Part shown: piece after piece, positions 44,121 to 56,508 of the stretch
Layout of the letters: the number at the start of each line of letters is the position of its first letter
Numbering within the stretch: position 1 is the first letter of the stretch
Assembly: GCA_963693085.1 (NCBI GenBank)
Contig: OY856410.1
Location: 1,391,848,863 to 1,391,912,862, forward strand
Origin: Alisma plantago-aquatica
Taxonomy: Eukaryota; Streptophyta; Magnoliopsida; Alismatales; Alismataceae
Direction: 5' to 3'
DNA: 64,000 bases
The notes under the pieces: generated by a model
Seen by the model: the letters and a program-made list of their open reading frames with translations, nothing else
What the model was told of the DNA's origin: nothing
Databases searched by the model: none
Program-made: the position numbers and the translations under genes

Positions 44121-47100
44121 CTTAGATAGTGAGATTTGTAGCTACGCCCATGTTGAATAGCATATAAGACTTTTTCTACCCCTATACTTAGTGTCTCATT
44201 ACTCTTTTGGTTGAAATACTATTTTACCTAGTCTAAAAAAGACTAAAGGAATGTTGTACTAAAGTACATTTAAATTATGTGCACTCATTTGATATTATAC
44301 ATGTTTGCAACAATAAAAAACATAATCTAATCTTAGGGATGTGACATATATTACTTACATTCAGTGTATTTCAAAAAATCATCTCATTCAAATGTGTATT
44401 TTCCAATCAATGAAAAGCTACATAAATCAAAAACTGGTTGGATAATATCATATTATATCTCATATATACATGGGATATTGATGTGATTCTTAAACAAGTC
44501 AAGTATATATTGTATTCTAATTATAAAATTTAGTTAACAAACTATAAGTGAATAATTTACATGTCATGATCGATATTTTAACACCTCACTTGTATAAACA
44601 TACACAACATAGAGAGGAAGCATAAATAGTATTCACTTCAAGGGGGATGTCAAATTCATGATATTCATTTCATAAAAATAGAGTTTATGTAACCATTACA
44701 CGATATGGATAACATTTCTCATTCTCAAATCTACACATAACACACACTTAAACTAAAGTAAACATGTATCAGACTTAAATAGATTGTTTCTCTTAAACAA
44801 GGAAAGAAATCTAAACTACGTATATCTGGCACCCCAACAGAGCCTTTTCTTTTGAGGTTCCTTGAGCTAGTCCTTACACGTTAGATAGATCCACTCCTAT
44901 AAGCTTGCTTCTTACATGTGAGTATCACACCCCAACCATGCATAAAACAAATTGAAAGTGAAATTGAACATATGATATCTTAAAAAGAACATGTAAACTG
45001 AAAATAAATTTTAAACATTACACATTGAAGAAAAGACTATTTTGAAATTATTTCATTTATCTTGACCAATGTAAGAATGATACAAAAGTGCCTCTTCACT
45101 TATGCATCAAAGTGCCTTGTATTTGCACTGAAGTGCCTCTTCTCTTATACACCAAAGTGCCTATTAAGCTGCTTTGATGCACCTCTTAGTGAGGATATTA
45201 TATAAGTTATCTTTTAACATTCTCTTTCTCTTGAAAAACTCTTAACTTATTCTAAGATCTTGCTTTTAACTTCACTCTTAATGTTCATTAGATATGATAA
45301 AGTAAGTATTTATATTAAACATGACATTTAATTAATATAGATTCATTAAATCTTAACCTCATAAGTAATTGAAACAATATATAAGTCATTCATATGTATC
45401 ATCTACATTGTACTTACATATATACAAGCAACTGATACTTATATTCAAAGTGCATGGACCAATTACCTCTCTGACAGAAAGATCCTAGTTGCTATTCTTA
45501 GGTTGAACAAAACCCCAAATCATGTTGTTGGGTCCGTTGAACCTTAATTACAATGTTCACAAAAACTTGACATCAGTTTGTATTTTATTCATCACTTTAA
45601 ACTATAATATCACTTCTTAGCAAACTAGGGTTTTTTCAAAAGGAAAATAGAGGCTAAAACCTAGAAATTTTGATTTCCTTGTTTAAAAACCATTCCAAAA
45701 TCATATTTAAACTCATTTTTATGATACTCGATTACTTAATTCTAAATTTATGAAGTAGTGGCCAATTAGAAGTTCAAGAAATTTCAAGACAAACTATTAA
45801 TATGATTTGATAAAACTTTGTAGACCAAACCCTACTTGTTGATATGGCCCAATCAGATCCAACAAAATGGACCAGGGTCCTCATTCTAGATGACTAAATA
45901 GAGAAAGGACTAAAAGACACAAAATCCCATGGACATGTGATTAGACAATGAAACATGCAAGGGTAGAGATGTAACTTGGTCAATCAAATCTTCTTAACAT
46001 TCCAACCTCCTTTTGATCTTCAAAAAAAGGGAGAATTGGATGACAACTCGATCAGAAACAAGTGATGAATCAACTCAACAGATGAAAGGAGGGACTTTCG
46101 ACAATGATCATCATCCTCTTTCCGAACCTTCAATAAACTCACAGAGCCAAAATTGGAGTCCAAACCTGATTAGTGATCTATGGGACTATTTCTTCCATGG
46201 TTAAAACAAGTTGAGAAAAGAGGGGGTATAGTTCCACAATGAACAAAACTAGCCACATAGGTGGATATATGACACCTTCATGAAGGTTTGGAAGGCCAAT
46301 GCATTATCAGAGGACAATGAGTTGTAGGAATTGATCCCTTGATGATAAATCAATAACAAGGAACCCAAAAAGGAAATGGATATACTTAGAAAAATTAAGT
46401 TGAACTAGAGATTTTCTGGGATTCATGGAGGTTAAGGGAAGAGGACGGAACCCTGTCCTAAAGTTGCGGCGGTCAGAAGCACCTTGACGCTAATGGTGGT
46501 TGAGCAACAACAAGAGGGGGGTTCACAGTTAGGAAGAATCATGGTGATGCAACATAAGATGAAGGTGGGATGATGTTCCTGTATGTACATAGATGGAGTT
46601 TGAAGTTGTAATTATATAGATGAAGGTCTAGGGACATGTAGGAGGCTAGAGTTGGTCGATTTTTAGGGATATAGATAAATTTTATCCAATCAGGGATTCT
46701 AGGTCACAAAATCTTGGAAAAGATGGGGCCAAGCAAAGCATAATGATTTAGAAATCATAGTGGACAACATTTTTCCCCTGGGGATGAACAAGGAGGGAAT
46801 CAGTGACATGGGAGGAGAGTTACTCCACTCCAAACTATCCTAGAGTCAAGCAAAGGAGGGACTCTCCCTGTTTACATACAACTTTGGGTATGAGAGTCCG
46901 ACTCATACTTTGACTCAATCTACAGGGGCACATGATAGATCAATCGTGATATAAGGCACATGGACTAAAGTCTAACCTTATAATTTTTAGATTATTTACA
47001 AAATTTATTTAATTAGTTTGATTATCTAGGAAATTCCAATCCTAGCCAAATTGGTGTGCTACTTAATTGGACCACAAGGAATCCAAAAATATAATTTGTT

Positions 47101-48350
47101 TACTTATTCAACAAACCCAATTTTCATTTATATGTTTAGGTAATTATTAATTAATTATATAGGGTTACTTATAAAAGGATTTGAGGCTCATATTTTAGGA
47201 AAGACCATACATTATCGAGTTAATTTCATACAAAAAGTGTTAGGTCAAGGTATGCCCATCAAATGGGTCAATCTCTTTTTAACCCTAAAAAATCACTTGT
47301 TGACTAATTAGATTACATCTGATGAAATTTAATTACAATTATGATTTAAAATGTGAAATTGTCTCTAAATTTAGTGGGACATGTGGCCAATATTATAATT
47401 GGGGTCTCATAGTCACATTAAGGTTTAATAAAATTTAAAATTTTAAAATTAGTGTTTCTAATGAGAGGTTAATCCTAATATTACATTTTTACAATGTTAC
47501 ATAATTACATTTTCAAACCCCTATCAATAGTATGTTCTTAGTGTATTTTGAAAATATGTTAATATAACATTTTATTAGAGCTAGGCCAAAATCCAACATT
47601 GTTATGTGGGGAGTACAAGTTAAGATTTTCAAACATAATCTGAGCCTAAACTTGACTGATAACCCATTTGACAATATGATCTTGGCATGAGCTTGCCAGA
47701 ACCTGATATGATCTGACCTAATGCTATTCCCTAGTCAGATCCATACCCCCCCCTAAAAATTAAAAAGTATATTCATATACACAAGATATATGACATGATT
47801 CTGGTTATGAAAATCCATTATTCCAACAAAGTTTTTGATAGAAAATAGTTGTTGATATTGTGTCTTTTCATGGTGCTACACTATTTTTTTGAATAGGTTC
47901 AAACCCCAACAAATTTTATTATTTGGTTCATACCAAATTACTTTGGTTTTTCATGTTGACTTTTCATGAATAGGTAACCCCACATAAAATGATAACACTC
48001 TCAACTAAGCATTATTGAAGAGTACATTACCTTACATATTGTACTTAAAGTATCCCTAATATTCCCTTATTAGTTTAATTCCCTAGTCATTTCATAATAT
48101 ACCCTATTTAAACAATATACTTTCTCAACTAAACAATTTTGGGACTTGAAGACATCAAACAAAAAAATACATCTCTTTCTCAATACTTGGCTTGAGCTTG
48201 ATCTATACACTCTAGTAAATATAGGGACTCCCTCTACCCTTTAATAGATGGGTGTCAGGAGGAGACCACCTCTCGTGAGGTGTGGGTATGAGCAATGACC
48301 CAATATGAATTTCAAATAAGGTTAAGAGGAAGAATCATCCGCTTCTGAGG
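44121..48350. other. AT-rich unassigned DNA
   Basis: No domain on either strand. A plus-strand TATCACACCCCAACC at 44,925 looks like a mutated long-LTR start (TGTCACACCCC...), but no matching end or target duplication was found. Two 45-bp imperfect tandem units beginning AAGTGCCTCTTCNCTTAT lie at 45,086-45,175. A C7 run is at about 47,749. The frame at 46,013-46,204 has no recognisable product. Confidence 0.4.
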
Positions 48351-50200
48351 CCAACATACATGCCAAATGTATTGCATTGACCCTCCCATAGACAACCTTC
48401 ACACCCTATGTTGACCATCCTGGTGCCCATCGATGGCATGGCTTCTTGGCATCAGTGGCAACACTGATGGTTGACCATCATTGAGCCCCATGTCGTTGAG
48501 CTCAGTATTGACCATCTAAACTGACCAAGCCTCCCCTAAAATGATCCATTAGATGAAAAGCCCTGATGGGAGTTGTCTACAAGCCCTAATGGTATGCATT
48601 GGAAAATGGTACCCCAGTGGGAGCCATCCTCCAACAAATCATGATGCCAACTTTCCACTAATTAGCACATTGATGTCTCATTCATGGATGTGACCCTTCC
48701 ATTGATGCAAACATTGACACATCGTCTACAGTGATCACACCACTCATCATCCCACACTGCATCTCACCTACTCTTTTACCTCTACTACAAACACACTACA
48801 CTGAAATCCAGGCTAGTGTTTATAATTTTTTGGGCTCCTCACTTAGGGTTCCACATTTTTTCTTCCCAAAATTCTATATCGAGAGGTCTAGAAATCTCAC
48901 CCTACCTTGTCCCCATTATCCTCCACTTATCCCATTGACCTACACTTGCCTCCATTGATATCCATCCTAACTCCAAAGATCCTTGTTTGGATCTCTTCAA
49001 GCCATCTCCACTAACCATCAACCCATTCTATAGCTTTCATTCATTGATCTATCGCTATTCGTATACAAAAGTTCTAATTAGGGGAAAACTTGATGAAGGA
49101 GGAAGAGAAGTCTATAAGATCAATGAATAGGATGGAAAGGATGAGATATAGAAAAAACAAAGGCTAAAGGGTGATAATTTGAGACTCCTCTCCCGACTAA
49201 ACTCTTTATCTTCCTCCTTTTTTCTTCTATTCTCCTTTGTTCTTGTACAAACAATGTATTTCCATAATTGCTCGGTGTAGTACATGCTTTTTTGTGTTTA
49301 TTTTAGATCCTTCTAGGCTATGTAGACTATTTTTGGATATTTATATAGCTTGATTTCATGAAAGTAGCTAATATCTATAATTATCATTTTGTTGTATTTC
49401 ACTCTCTTTTGGTCATGATTGTTTGGTTGGTTGATCTCTTCTTGACATGAACTCTCATTTTGGATAACCTTAAGAGATAGAGAAGTAGCATAAATGGGTT
49501 GAGAAGATAGCTTGGTCCTAAGACCTGGGAGGATGCTTGGCCATGGGTAGGTTTGATCTACATCCATTATGAGCCCAAACCTAGCTATGTTCCACCAACC
49601 CAACCTGATTTTGTCTCCTAGGGTGGTTTTCCAACATATCACTTATGTTGCTAATGCCCTAAACTCCCTTGGATCCAAAATGCAACCTCATACAATTTGT
49701 GATATTTATAGATGGTCCTTGAGAGGAGTATTGGGAAGTTTATGGGGTTCTAGTCACACCACATGAGAGCAAGTAGTATGACCCCCACATGGGTAACTTC
49801 AATGCTACATGTTGAAGTTAAGTGTTAGTTGCAAGATGGTCCTGTGATGTTCAAGGGTTTTCTATGCTTGAGAAATAGCTGCATAAATAGTTTTATTCAT
49901 GGTTACATAGGCGGTAGCTACTTCTATTATTGAGTAGGATTGACAAGAATCTATTTCCTTTGTTCAGTTTCACTTTACTTTATTCACCTATATGTAGTTT
50001 TTAGTTCTTATCTACCTCTCTATTTTGCTTAGATAAGTAAGAACAAAGTTTTAGGTGGCTTAAATATGAACCACATCCCAACATTCAATCCTGGTTGCTA
50101 CATTGATCATGTACACTTGCAAGTATTGGTCAAGAAATTATAGAAACATGATACCCAGTGATGTCATGTGTATTTGTGATGCATGTTTAGGCCTATCACA
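48351..50200 (+). other. Region ending in the 3' edge of an Athila-like 5' LTR
   Basis: The right edge GGCCTATCACA at 50,200 directly precedes an Athila-type primer binding site, so the sequence to its left should be the 5' LTR. The left LTR edge was not found. Frames at 48,731-48,958 and 49,313-49,642 are not recognisable genes. Confidence 0.5.
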
Positions 50201-50228
50201 TTTTTGGCACCGCCACATGGGACGCGGT
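50201..50228 (+). promoter_or_regulatory. Athila-like primer binding site
   Basis: TTTTTGGCACCGCCACATGG and the next bases GACGCGG resemble the TTTTGGCGCCGTTGCCGGGG consensus at the start of Athila/Tat internal regions, which matches the end of tRNA-Asp. Four to six differences are present, mostly transitions. A run of 14 T follows at about 50,251. Confidence 0.6.
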
Positions 50229-51250
50229 ATTTCCACATTAGACCCCAAAGATTTTTTTTTTTTTTGGGTTTAGACTAAGAGTGTGTGTATAAGTTTGTGT
50301 GTATATATGCATAGATTTTCTTTCTTGCCTCACACACTTGATCAACCATATTGATACTTTTGGATTTCTATATCAACCATGAATATATCCACAATAGGGA
50401 AAATCATCCTTCCAAATTATCCTCTGACCTTTTCCACAACCCCAATCGTTGTATGTTCATACAAGGTTGTGCACTTTAGTTAGTAGGCATGCATTCATGT
50501 CCATAGTCATTTTATTCTCCACTCCAGAGGAAAATCCTACTACATCATATTTTGGGTCTTCAACCCAAAAGCTTAAGATATCAAATGGCATGATGTATAG
50601 ATTATCACACAACAAATTCCCTAGGGATGAAATTCTTACATTTTACCTCAATTTAATGTACAAAAAGCCCACCCACAAGAGGATGGATAAAAGAAAGTAC
50701 AATTCATGATAAAAACCAAAGGATAATATTTATAAGGATTTACATATAAAAGTAACCTCACAACGTTTCATATTTAACACCAACGGTGATTTGGTTGTTG
50801 ATACTAAGATAACATAATTAAATGGCTGATTTTAGGATTTAATTATCAATTAATGAAAATACCATTGTGGATGGATTTCACACATGTTACTATCATTCAC
50901 TCTCACTCTGTGTGATAGTAAGTATGATGTCACATACATTGAGATAGACTAAATCCCCCTTTCAACATTAAGATTGAAAATTGATAGATATCACTCTAAG
51001 CTCCTTATATGCTACCTAGAGATCATTTACCTATCACCTCATTAAACACCTATCTGAAGTGGGCTATTCATAAATCAAATGATATCCTAGATCTTAGTCC
51101 AAAGTTCTCTACATCTAAAATCTGATAAACATGCAAATAGTTAGCCAAAAAGATTTGCAAGGAACAAAACAATTGATCCATAACAAGTTATATTCATGAA
51201 AATATAGTAGTACCAAAAAATAGAAAAAATGAGTAGTGATGATACACTCC
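50229..51250 (+). other. Presumed Athila leader and 5' gag region, unreadable
   Basis: By position this follows the primer binding site. A short frame near 50,380 (MNISTIGKIILPN) is open for about 30 codons. No Gag block is recognisable. Confidence 0.35.
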
Positions 51251-52350
51251 ACATCCTAGATAGAGGGCTACTTGATCATCACTACAACAATAATATTAAC
51301 AATAGAAGAAGGGAAGAAATCCATCGTCATAGTAGACAACAAACAAGAATTTATGGCATTTCAGATGCTTATATTCAAGGTCAAAGATGATGGATGTCAA
51401 CACAACAAAAATATATCTCCCTGAAATTTGTCAGAGAAGGTTTTGGGGCATCATCTTCCTTGTCACAGTTAGGATCAATCTTCTATAGATAAGTTGTAGC
51501 ATGTTGATGAGGGTGGATGTCGTCAGTTGAAGGAAATAAGAACTACAAGAGTATCATCTTTCAAGGTATGAACTTTTGATGCTTAGCAGAAGTGGAGATG
51601 GAGGTGTCATCCACCAATAGAAATGATTGATGGAAATTGGATACATATATTCAGAGTTGGTTTTGGCATCCTTGAGGCATATGTTGAGAATCCATCTCCA
51701 TGGAGTCCATGTCCATGTATTTATAGGAGGTCGGTAGTGTTTGTAGTCCCCTAATCCTATACTATTAGGTTGTCGACTGTCATGGAGGCCAAGGGATGGT
51801 TGCATGAGGAAGACAAGGTGCCTTGTGCCTCCAAAGACCACATTAATAGGAAAAAGGATAGAGGTTTCATGCATTCTCATGGAATAACTCCCATCAGAAG
51901 ATAGAGGTATAAATTCCATTGGTTGATGTAATTTGGGATCTCATCGGTAAAGGTGCATCGGATATTTGTTGATTGAAATGCACAAAAATTCCATCAGGAG
52001 ACTGCCATCAGTATGTGACGTTTACGCCTCCATTGGTGGATAAGACTGAGTTTTCACCAATTGTTAGATGAGGGAGCTTATTTTTATTTATTGAGTATAA
52101 CTCTCCATCGACAGTCAACCTAAGAAAAGACACAATTTAAGCAAACCAATAATACCTCAAAATAGGGACACCCAACTGGTTGTGTGAAGAGTTACCTGCA
52201 TCGATGAAGCACCAACCAATGAAGGGATAGATTAATGAAAATTTGGTCAATTTATCAAAAGTTTCATGTGCTCACTATTCTTTTAGTGAGAATACCATCT
52301 CCTATGTTGGTGCATAAGATAAGTCACTAAAATATTCCATGAAAACCAAG
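51251..52350 (-). other. Possible minus-oriented LTR fragment with TATA box
   Basis: On the minus strand TATAAATA at 51,718-51,725 (context CCTCCTATAAATACATGG) is preceded and followed by CTGATGG/CGATGG-type motifs like those in the LTR at 1840-2330. The minus-strand frame 51,554-51,919 (121 codons) crosses the TATA box and has no recognisable domain. No LTR ends or target duplication were found. A hairpin CTCACTA...TAGTGAG lies at about 52,272. Confidence 0.3.
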
Positions 52351-55089
52351 GAAATTGGATCTAAGTCCTTCAAATTCACATAAAAGTAAGGAAACAAAAA
52401 TGGAAGCTAGTTCTAAGATAAAGTGAGGGAAATGAGTGTAAAACTAAGCTAAAAATGGAACTAAAAGTAGGATGAATATGCAATCATCATGGTCCATGAT
52501 ATAAAAATTGTTGATGCCTTCCCATCTTCTATGTCATCCTACTTCCAATGTTTAGTTGACCCAATTTTAGCATGGGAAGGAAAGAATGTATGATCTAGGA
52601 GTTGGAAAAGATCGAGACCCACCATAGACATATCCTCTATGCTGGAGAACCAAGATTAATAGATGCACCCTTAGTCTACAAAGTAGACCTACAACCAATG
52701 ATCACTACACCACCACCAAGAATTGAATATCTCATAGCTCATATCAATCGCCCCAGGGTGAGATACATGAGCAAAGAAGGGGTTCAATAGCTAGTGCACT
52801 CTATTTTTTTAGATTTATAGGGCCACTGTACACATGTGTAGATTTTATACATCACATCTACTCCACAAAGCTTGAAGATGAGCTCAATTTTCATCCTACT
52901 CGACCCTCTTATTGGAATCACTCAAATTGTTTTAGTGAATATTCCCCTACCCAAGGTACTCCTTTCATTTCACCATGTCACTATAGTGGCACTGCTAGTG
53001 CAAGAAATACAACACCCTTATGTTAGGGAAAATGATGATTATTTTCATGCGTCGTAGGACAAAAAATTAGCAACTAGATCAAAGGTAGACCATTTTGAGG
53101 GATTGATTACTTGCTCCACCTTGTTTTCTACCCCAATCATAACAACAACCTACATATAGAGGAGTATCATTTTGTTATTGTTATAGAATCAATCTTATGA
53201 TGGAACATTCAGTTCAATAATGATAATGATTGCACATTACAAGGAAGAGATCTGATTGGTGATGGCCATGAGTTGACTTCAAATGCTCCCACTCTACTTC
53301 ACCCCCCTTGAAGGGTAATAATAGTTAGAAAGTTGTAGTCTAGCCATGTTTTGAGAGCATGGTTACAGTACATGAGGGCAACCTATTCCCCTATATTAAA
53401 GATGAGATTGGGATGAAGGGCTTATGACTCACTTCACCTAGGGATTCCCCATGCATGAATGATGATGGGATGATCCAATTGGGTATGCATGAGTTCATCC
53501 AATGCTAATGTCAGTGGTGGTTGGTGAAGAGTATATTCCTTTGGCAGACTTGAATCATCTTCCCTCCATTAGCCCATGCGTTGACATCTTATGGCCCACC
53601 TATGCATATCCATATTCTGGAGAGAAGAATGAAGATACTATATTAAGGAATTGATTTTTGTATAGCTTCAATTGAGACAAGTGTGAGGACGAATTCGCCA
53701 ACTCATCAATTTTATTGACAACTTCAGACTTAGTTATGCCTCCGCACATTTTCCACCCATACATGGCAAACCCAATCAACATGACGCAAGTGGCCTTGAT
53801 TCCAAAAACATAGAACTTGGATCAAAGTGTCAATATTGTGGGGGCCTTCTCCCTATCTCTCGTATCCCTTCTTTTTTTATGTGTTGTTAAATAAATTTTT
53901 GTTGTTTATTTTTATCTTTACATGTATATACTTCTCTTAACTATTTTGATACAATCTTTCATTCGTGCAACATGTCAGGTTTTGACATTTTTCTAATTTC
54001 TTTGTCCTTTCTTGCACATTGATTTGTCGTGTTGCAACCCATGTCTTGATTTCACTGCCTTTGCATGGTCATATTTGATTCCACCTTTTTGTGTAAAATA
54101 CAGGTAGAAGGCTCACTCCATCACGACATGTACCAAACATCCCAAGCTTGAGTTGTTGTATAGATTTTGTTTCCACTTATGAAGTTCACATTAGGTAGAC
54201 TATTCTTGCATTATCCTTATACATCAACCTGATGTTAAAGAGGGTGTGGTTTCCTTCTACATTGGAAAAAATGAAGAGAGATTCTTGATGTGCATGAATC
54301 CATTTAAAATCAAGCAAACTCAGCTCGAGTTTGCACCCATAATCTTCACGAGCAAGCTACTTTCTTACCCTACCTTTGAGCTCCTCTATCTCCCTAAAAG
54401 GAATCCCATTGCATGCATGCATTGAGTAGTTCTGGTGAGCATCCATGATTCTAGATTCATGAGTTCTATTAGTGTAGGACTCTCATAGGGCAAGAGCTCA
54501 ATCAATGCGGGTCATCACCCTCAAATCTTGAGTCAATAAATAAGACATCAACCTATTTGGGAAGAGTTCCCATCCTTTCCACCTTACACTGACCAATGTG
54601 ATGAACCTCAAATCAAACACTTTATCCTCGATGTACTCATCGAATTTCCCATAGACTAATGTGTATTACTTGCATTGAGAAATAATCTTCATCAAACCAA
54701 ATCCCCATCAACACAAGAGTTTACTCATTTAGGCTTCTCATGAATATACCATCAGGACCTCTAATGTGTCCCATCAAGACCATGCTAAAATGAAGACCAC
54801 CTCAATGAGAGGAATGAATTTAGGCAAGGCATTGTGTAAGAACAGTGACCAACACAGGATCCCCAAAGCATTCTTTCATTCAATGTGTCACCTACCCACC
54901 TATTGATCATCTAATATGCTTGATGCACCACATTAAGATGACCCTATATGATTATCAATGATTCCAACCCCCATCACCATCCTATCCAACCAGGATGCAT
55001 TAAGGGGGATCCATGATAAATTTCTTTCTATGTGCATGAACTTTAGGGTATGCTAGGTATAAATCGACCATGATAAATTTCTTTCTAAG
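52351..55089. other. Unassigned DNA left of the chromovirus remnant
   Basis: I could not recognise gag, protease, RT or RNase H of a chromovirus here, although a complete element would need several kilobases of them to the left of its integrase. A 19-base segment CATGATAAATTTCTTTCTA is repeated at about 55,011 and 55,068. The short frames (52,602-52,790; 52,872-53,057) have no recognisable product. Confidence 0.4.
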
Positions 55090-56480
55090 TTGAAAAGAGA
55101 TATGTTTGGCTAACACTCAGATGGAAAAAGATATGTTGAACAATTTAGTGGTTTCTTGGTTAGCCAACCTAGGCCTTAATGCAATAAAAGGATGGTTGTA
55201 GAACCTCAGATGCACTTCTTTGGATAGGAAGGTGATGAAACCATAATTAGAGTAGTTTAGGATTTCTAAGGAATAAATCTTAAGGAATCATGACAATACA
55301 TGAGATCATGATTTAAGATCACCATATAACATGGTACTACCAAGATAATGTGACAGTAGTACTTTGGATGCCTAAGATGAAGTTGCATGTGGTGTGCTTC
55401 CATGCAAGCCAGGAGGTGAAGGACGAACACCAGTAACCTAGTGTATTGACATAGAGGATAAAGAGTCCCTGAGAGGGAATGGGAGTTCATTACTATGGAT
55501 GTTGTAAGTCTCCCCTAGACCAAGGAAGGCCAAGATGCAATATGGGTTATGGTAGATCGCCTTACCTATATAACATGAGAAAGAAAGAGTATTGTCAAGG
55601 GACAGATCCAGTTGAACTACATATGAGAGAGATGGTTCAACTACACCATGATGTGAGTTCAAAAGTTCTTGAGTATGACCTAAAGGTTCATTTCCATAAG
55701 GTGGAAGTAGGTACATGAAGAACTCGATGTTAGTACAGTTTATCACCCCTAACTAATGGTTAGTACGATCCAGACTAGAGGGTCTGATGAGAGCATGTGT
55801 GCACGTTTAGGGTGATACATAGAGACATTTTTTTTCCTTTGTAAGATGTGATGATAACCACCATAGCCAATATTGGGGTGTAAAGAAGCTCTGCAAAGGA
55901 GGTGGTGTCGGTCACCACTTCATTAAGATGATGTTGGTGAAGGGACCTCACGAAGGTCAAGAAAGGACCACAGTGTGTGCAGATGAAGTCGCTTTGATCG
56001 TGCAATGGCTGAAAGGAGCCCAGAGACCACATGAGTTGTAAGCTGATGCAAAGTAGACTGACATGCAGTTCACTGTGGGGGAATATGTGACATGAAAATT
56101 TGACCCCTCTAAGCTTATAGCTAAGAGAGATGGGTCCCTGATGCATGGGTTCTTTTGACATGGTTTGATGGAGAAGGTTAAGTTTGACCTTACCGCACAG
56201 GATGAAGTAATGTGTGATGAGTTTCATGTGTCCAATTCAGAGCACTATGTGAGGTACCCGGACCATGTGCGGAGCAATGAACCTAGTAAGCCCAAGGGAG
56301 GCTGAAATGACCTGAGTCACCTGTGAGATTTATAGATGACAAGGTGAAAGAACTCAGAGAAAAGAATATGTGACGATAAAGGTTCTTTGGAAGCGCCATG
56401 GATAAGGTAAAGCCACATAGGGGCCAAAGATGGACATGGAACAATCTTATCCTGGATTGTTTGTTTGCTTGATGGAATTT
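55090..56480 (+). pseudogene. Del/Tekay-type chromovirus integrase and chromodomain remnant
   Basis: The plus strand, over several frame changes, reads MPKMKLHVVCFHAS and then VKDEHQ at about 55,370-55,425 (integrase zinc region, family W..M......C..CQ..K.EHQ.P), WEFITMDVVSLP and QDAIWVMVDRLT at 55,478-55,570 (core; D of MD is catalytic), YHP at 55,740 and QTRGSDES next to it (family YHPQTDGQSER). At about 56,368-56,455 TIKVLWKRHG, then ATWGPKMDMEQ and YPGLF match the C-terminal chromodomain (V.W....E.ATWE.E..M...YP.LF). The chromodomain tethers integrase to modified histones and steers insertion. Both are inactivated. The 5' two thirds of the element are missing from the left. Confidence 0.8.
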
Positions 56481-56495
56481 TGACGACAAAATTCC

Positions 56496-56508
56496 TATAA
56501 GAGGGGAA
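56496..56508 (+). promoter_or_regulatory. Polypurine tract of the chromovirus
   Basis: AAGAGGGGAAGGA directly precedes the 3' LTR start TGTTACAACCCC and follows the terminal FDDKI-like codons, as in Del/Tekay elements. Confidence 0.85.

Noticed and set aside
44925..44945. TATCACACCCCAACC as the start of another long LTR.
   Set aside because: The terminal dinucleotide is TA instead of TG, and no matching end, target duplication or second copy was found in the window.
49697..50200. TGTGATATTTATAG as the left edge of the Athila-like 5' LTR.
   Set aside because: It would give an LTR of about 0.5 kb, far shorter than usual for Athila, and there is no second LTR in the window to test it.
55775..56227. 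Minus-strand frame of 150 codons.
   Set aside because: It is antisense to the decayed chromovirus integrase on the plus strand and has no domain of its own.
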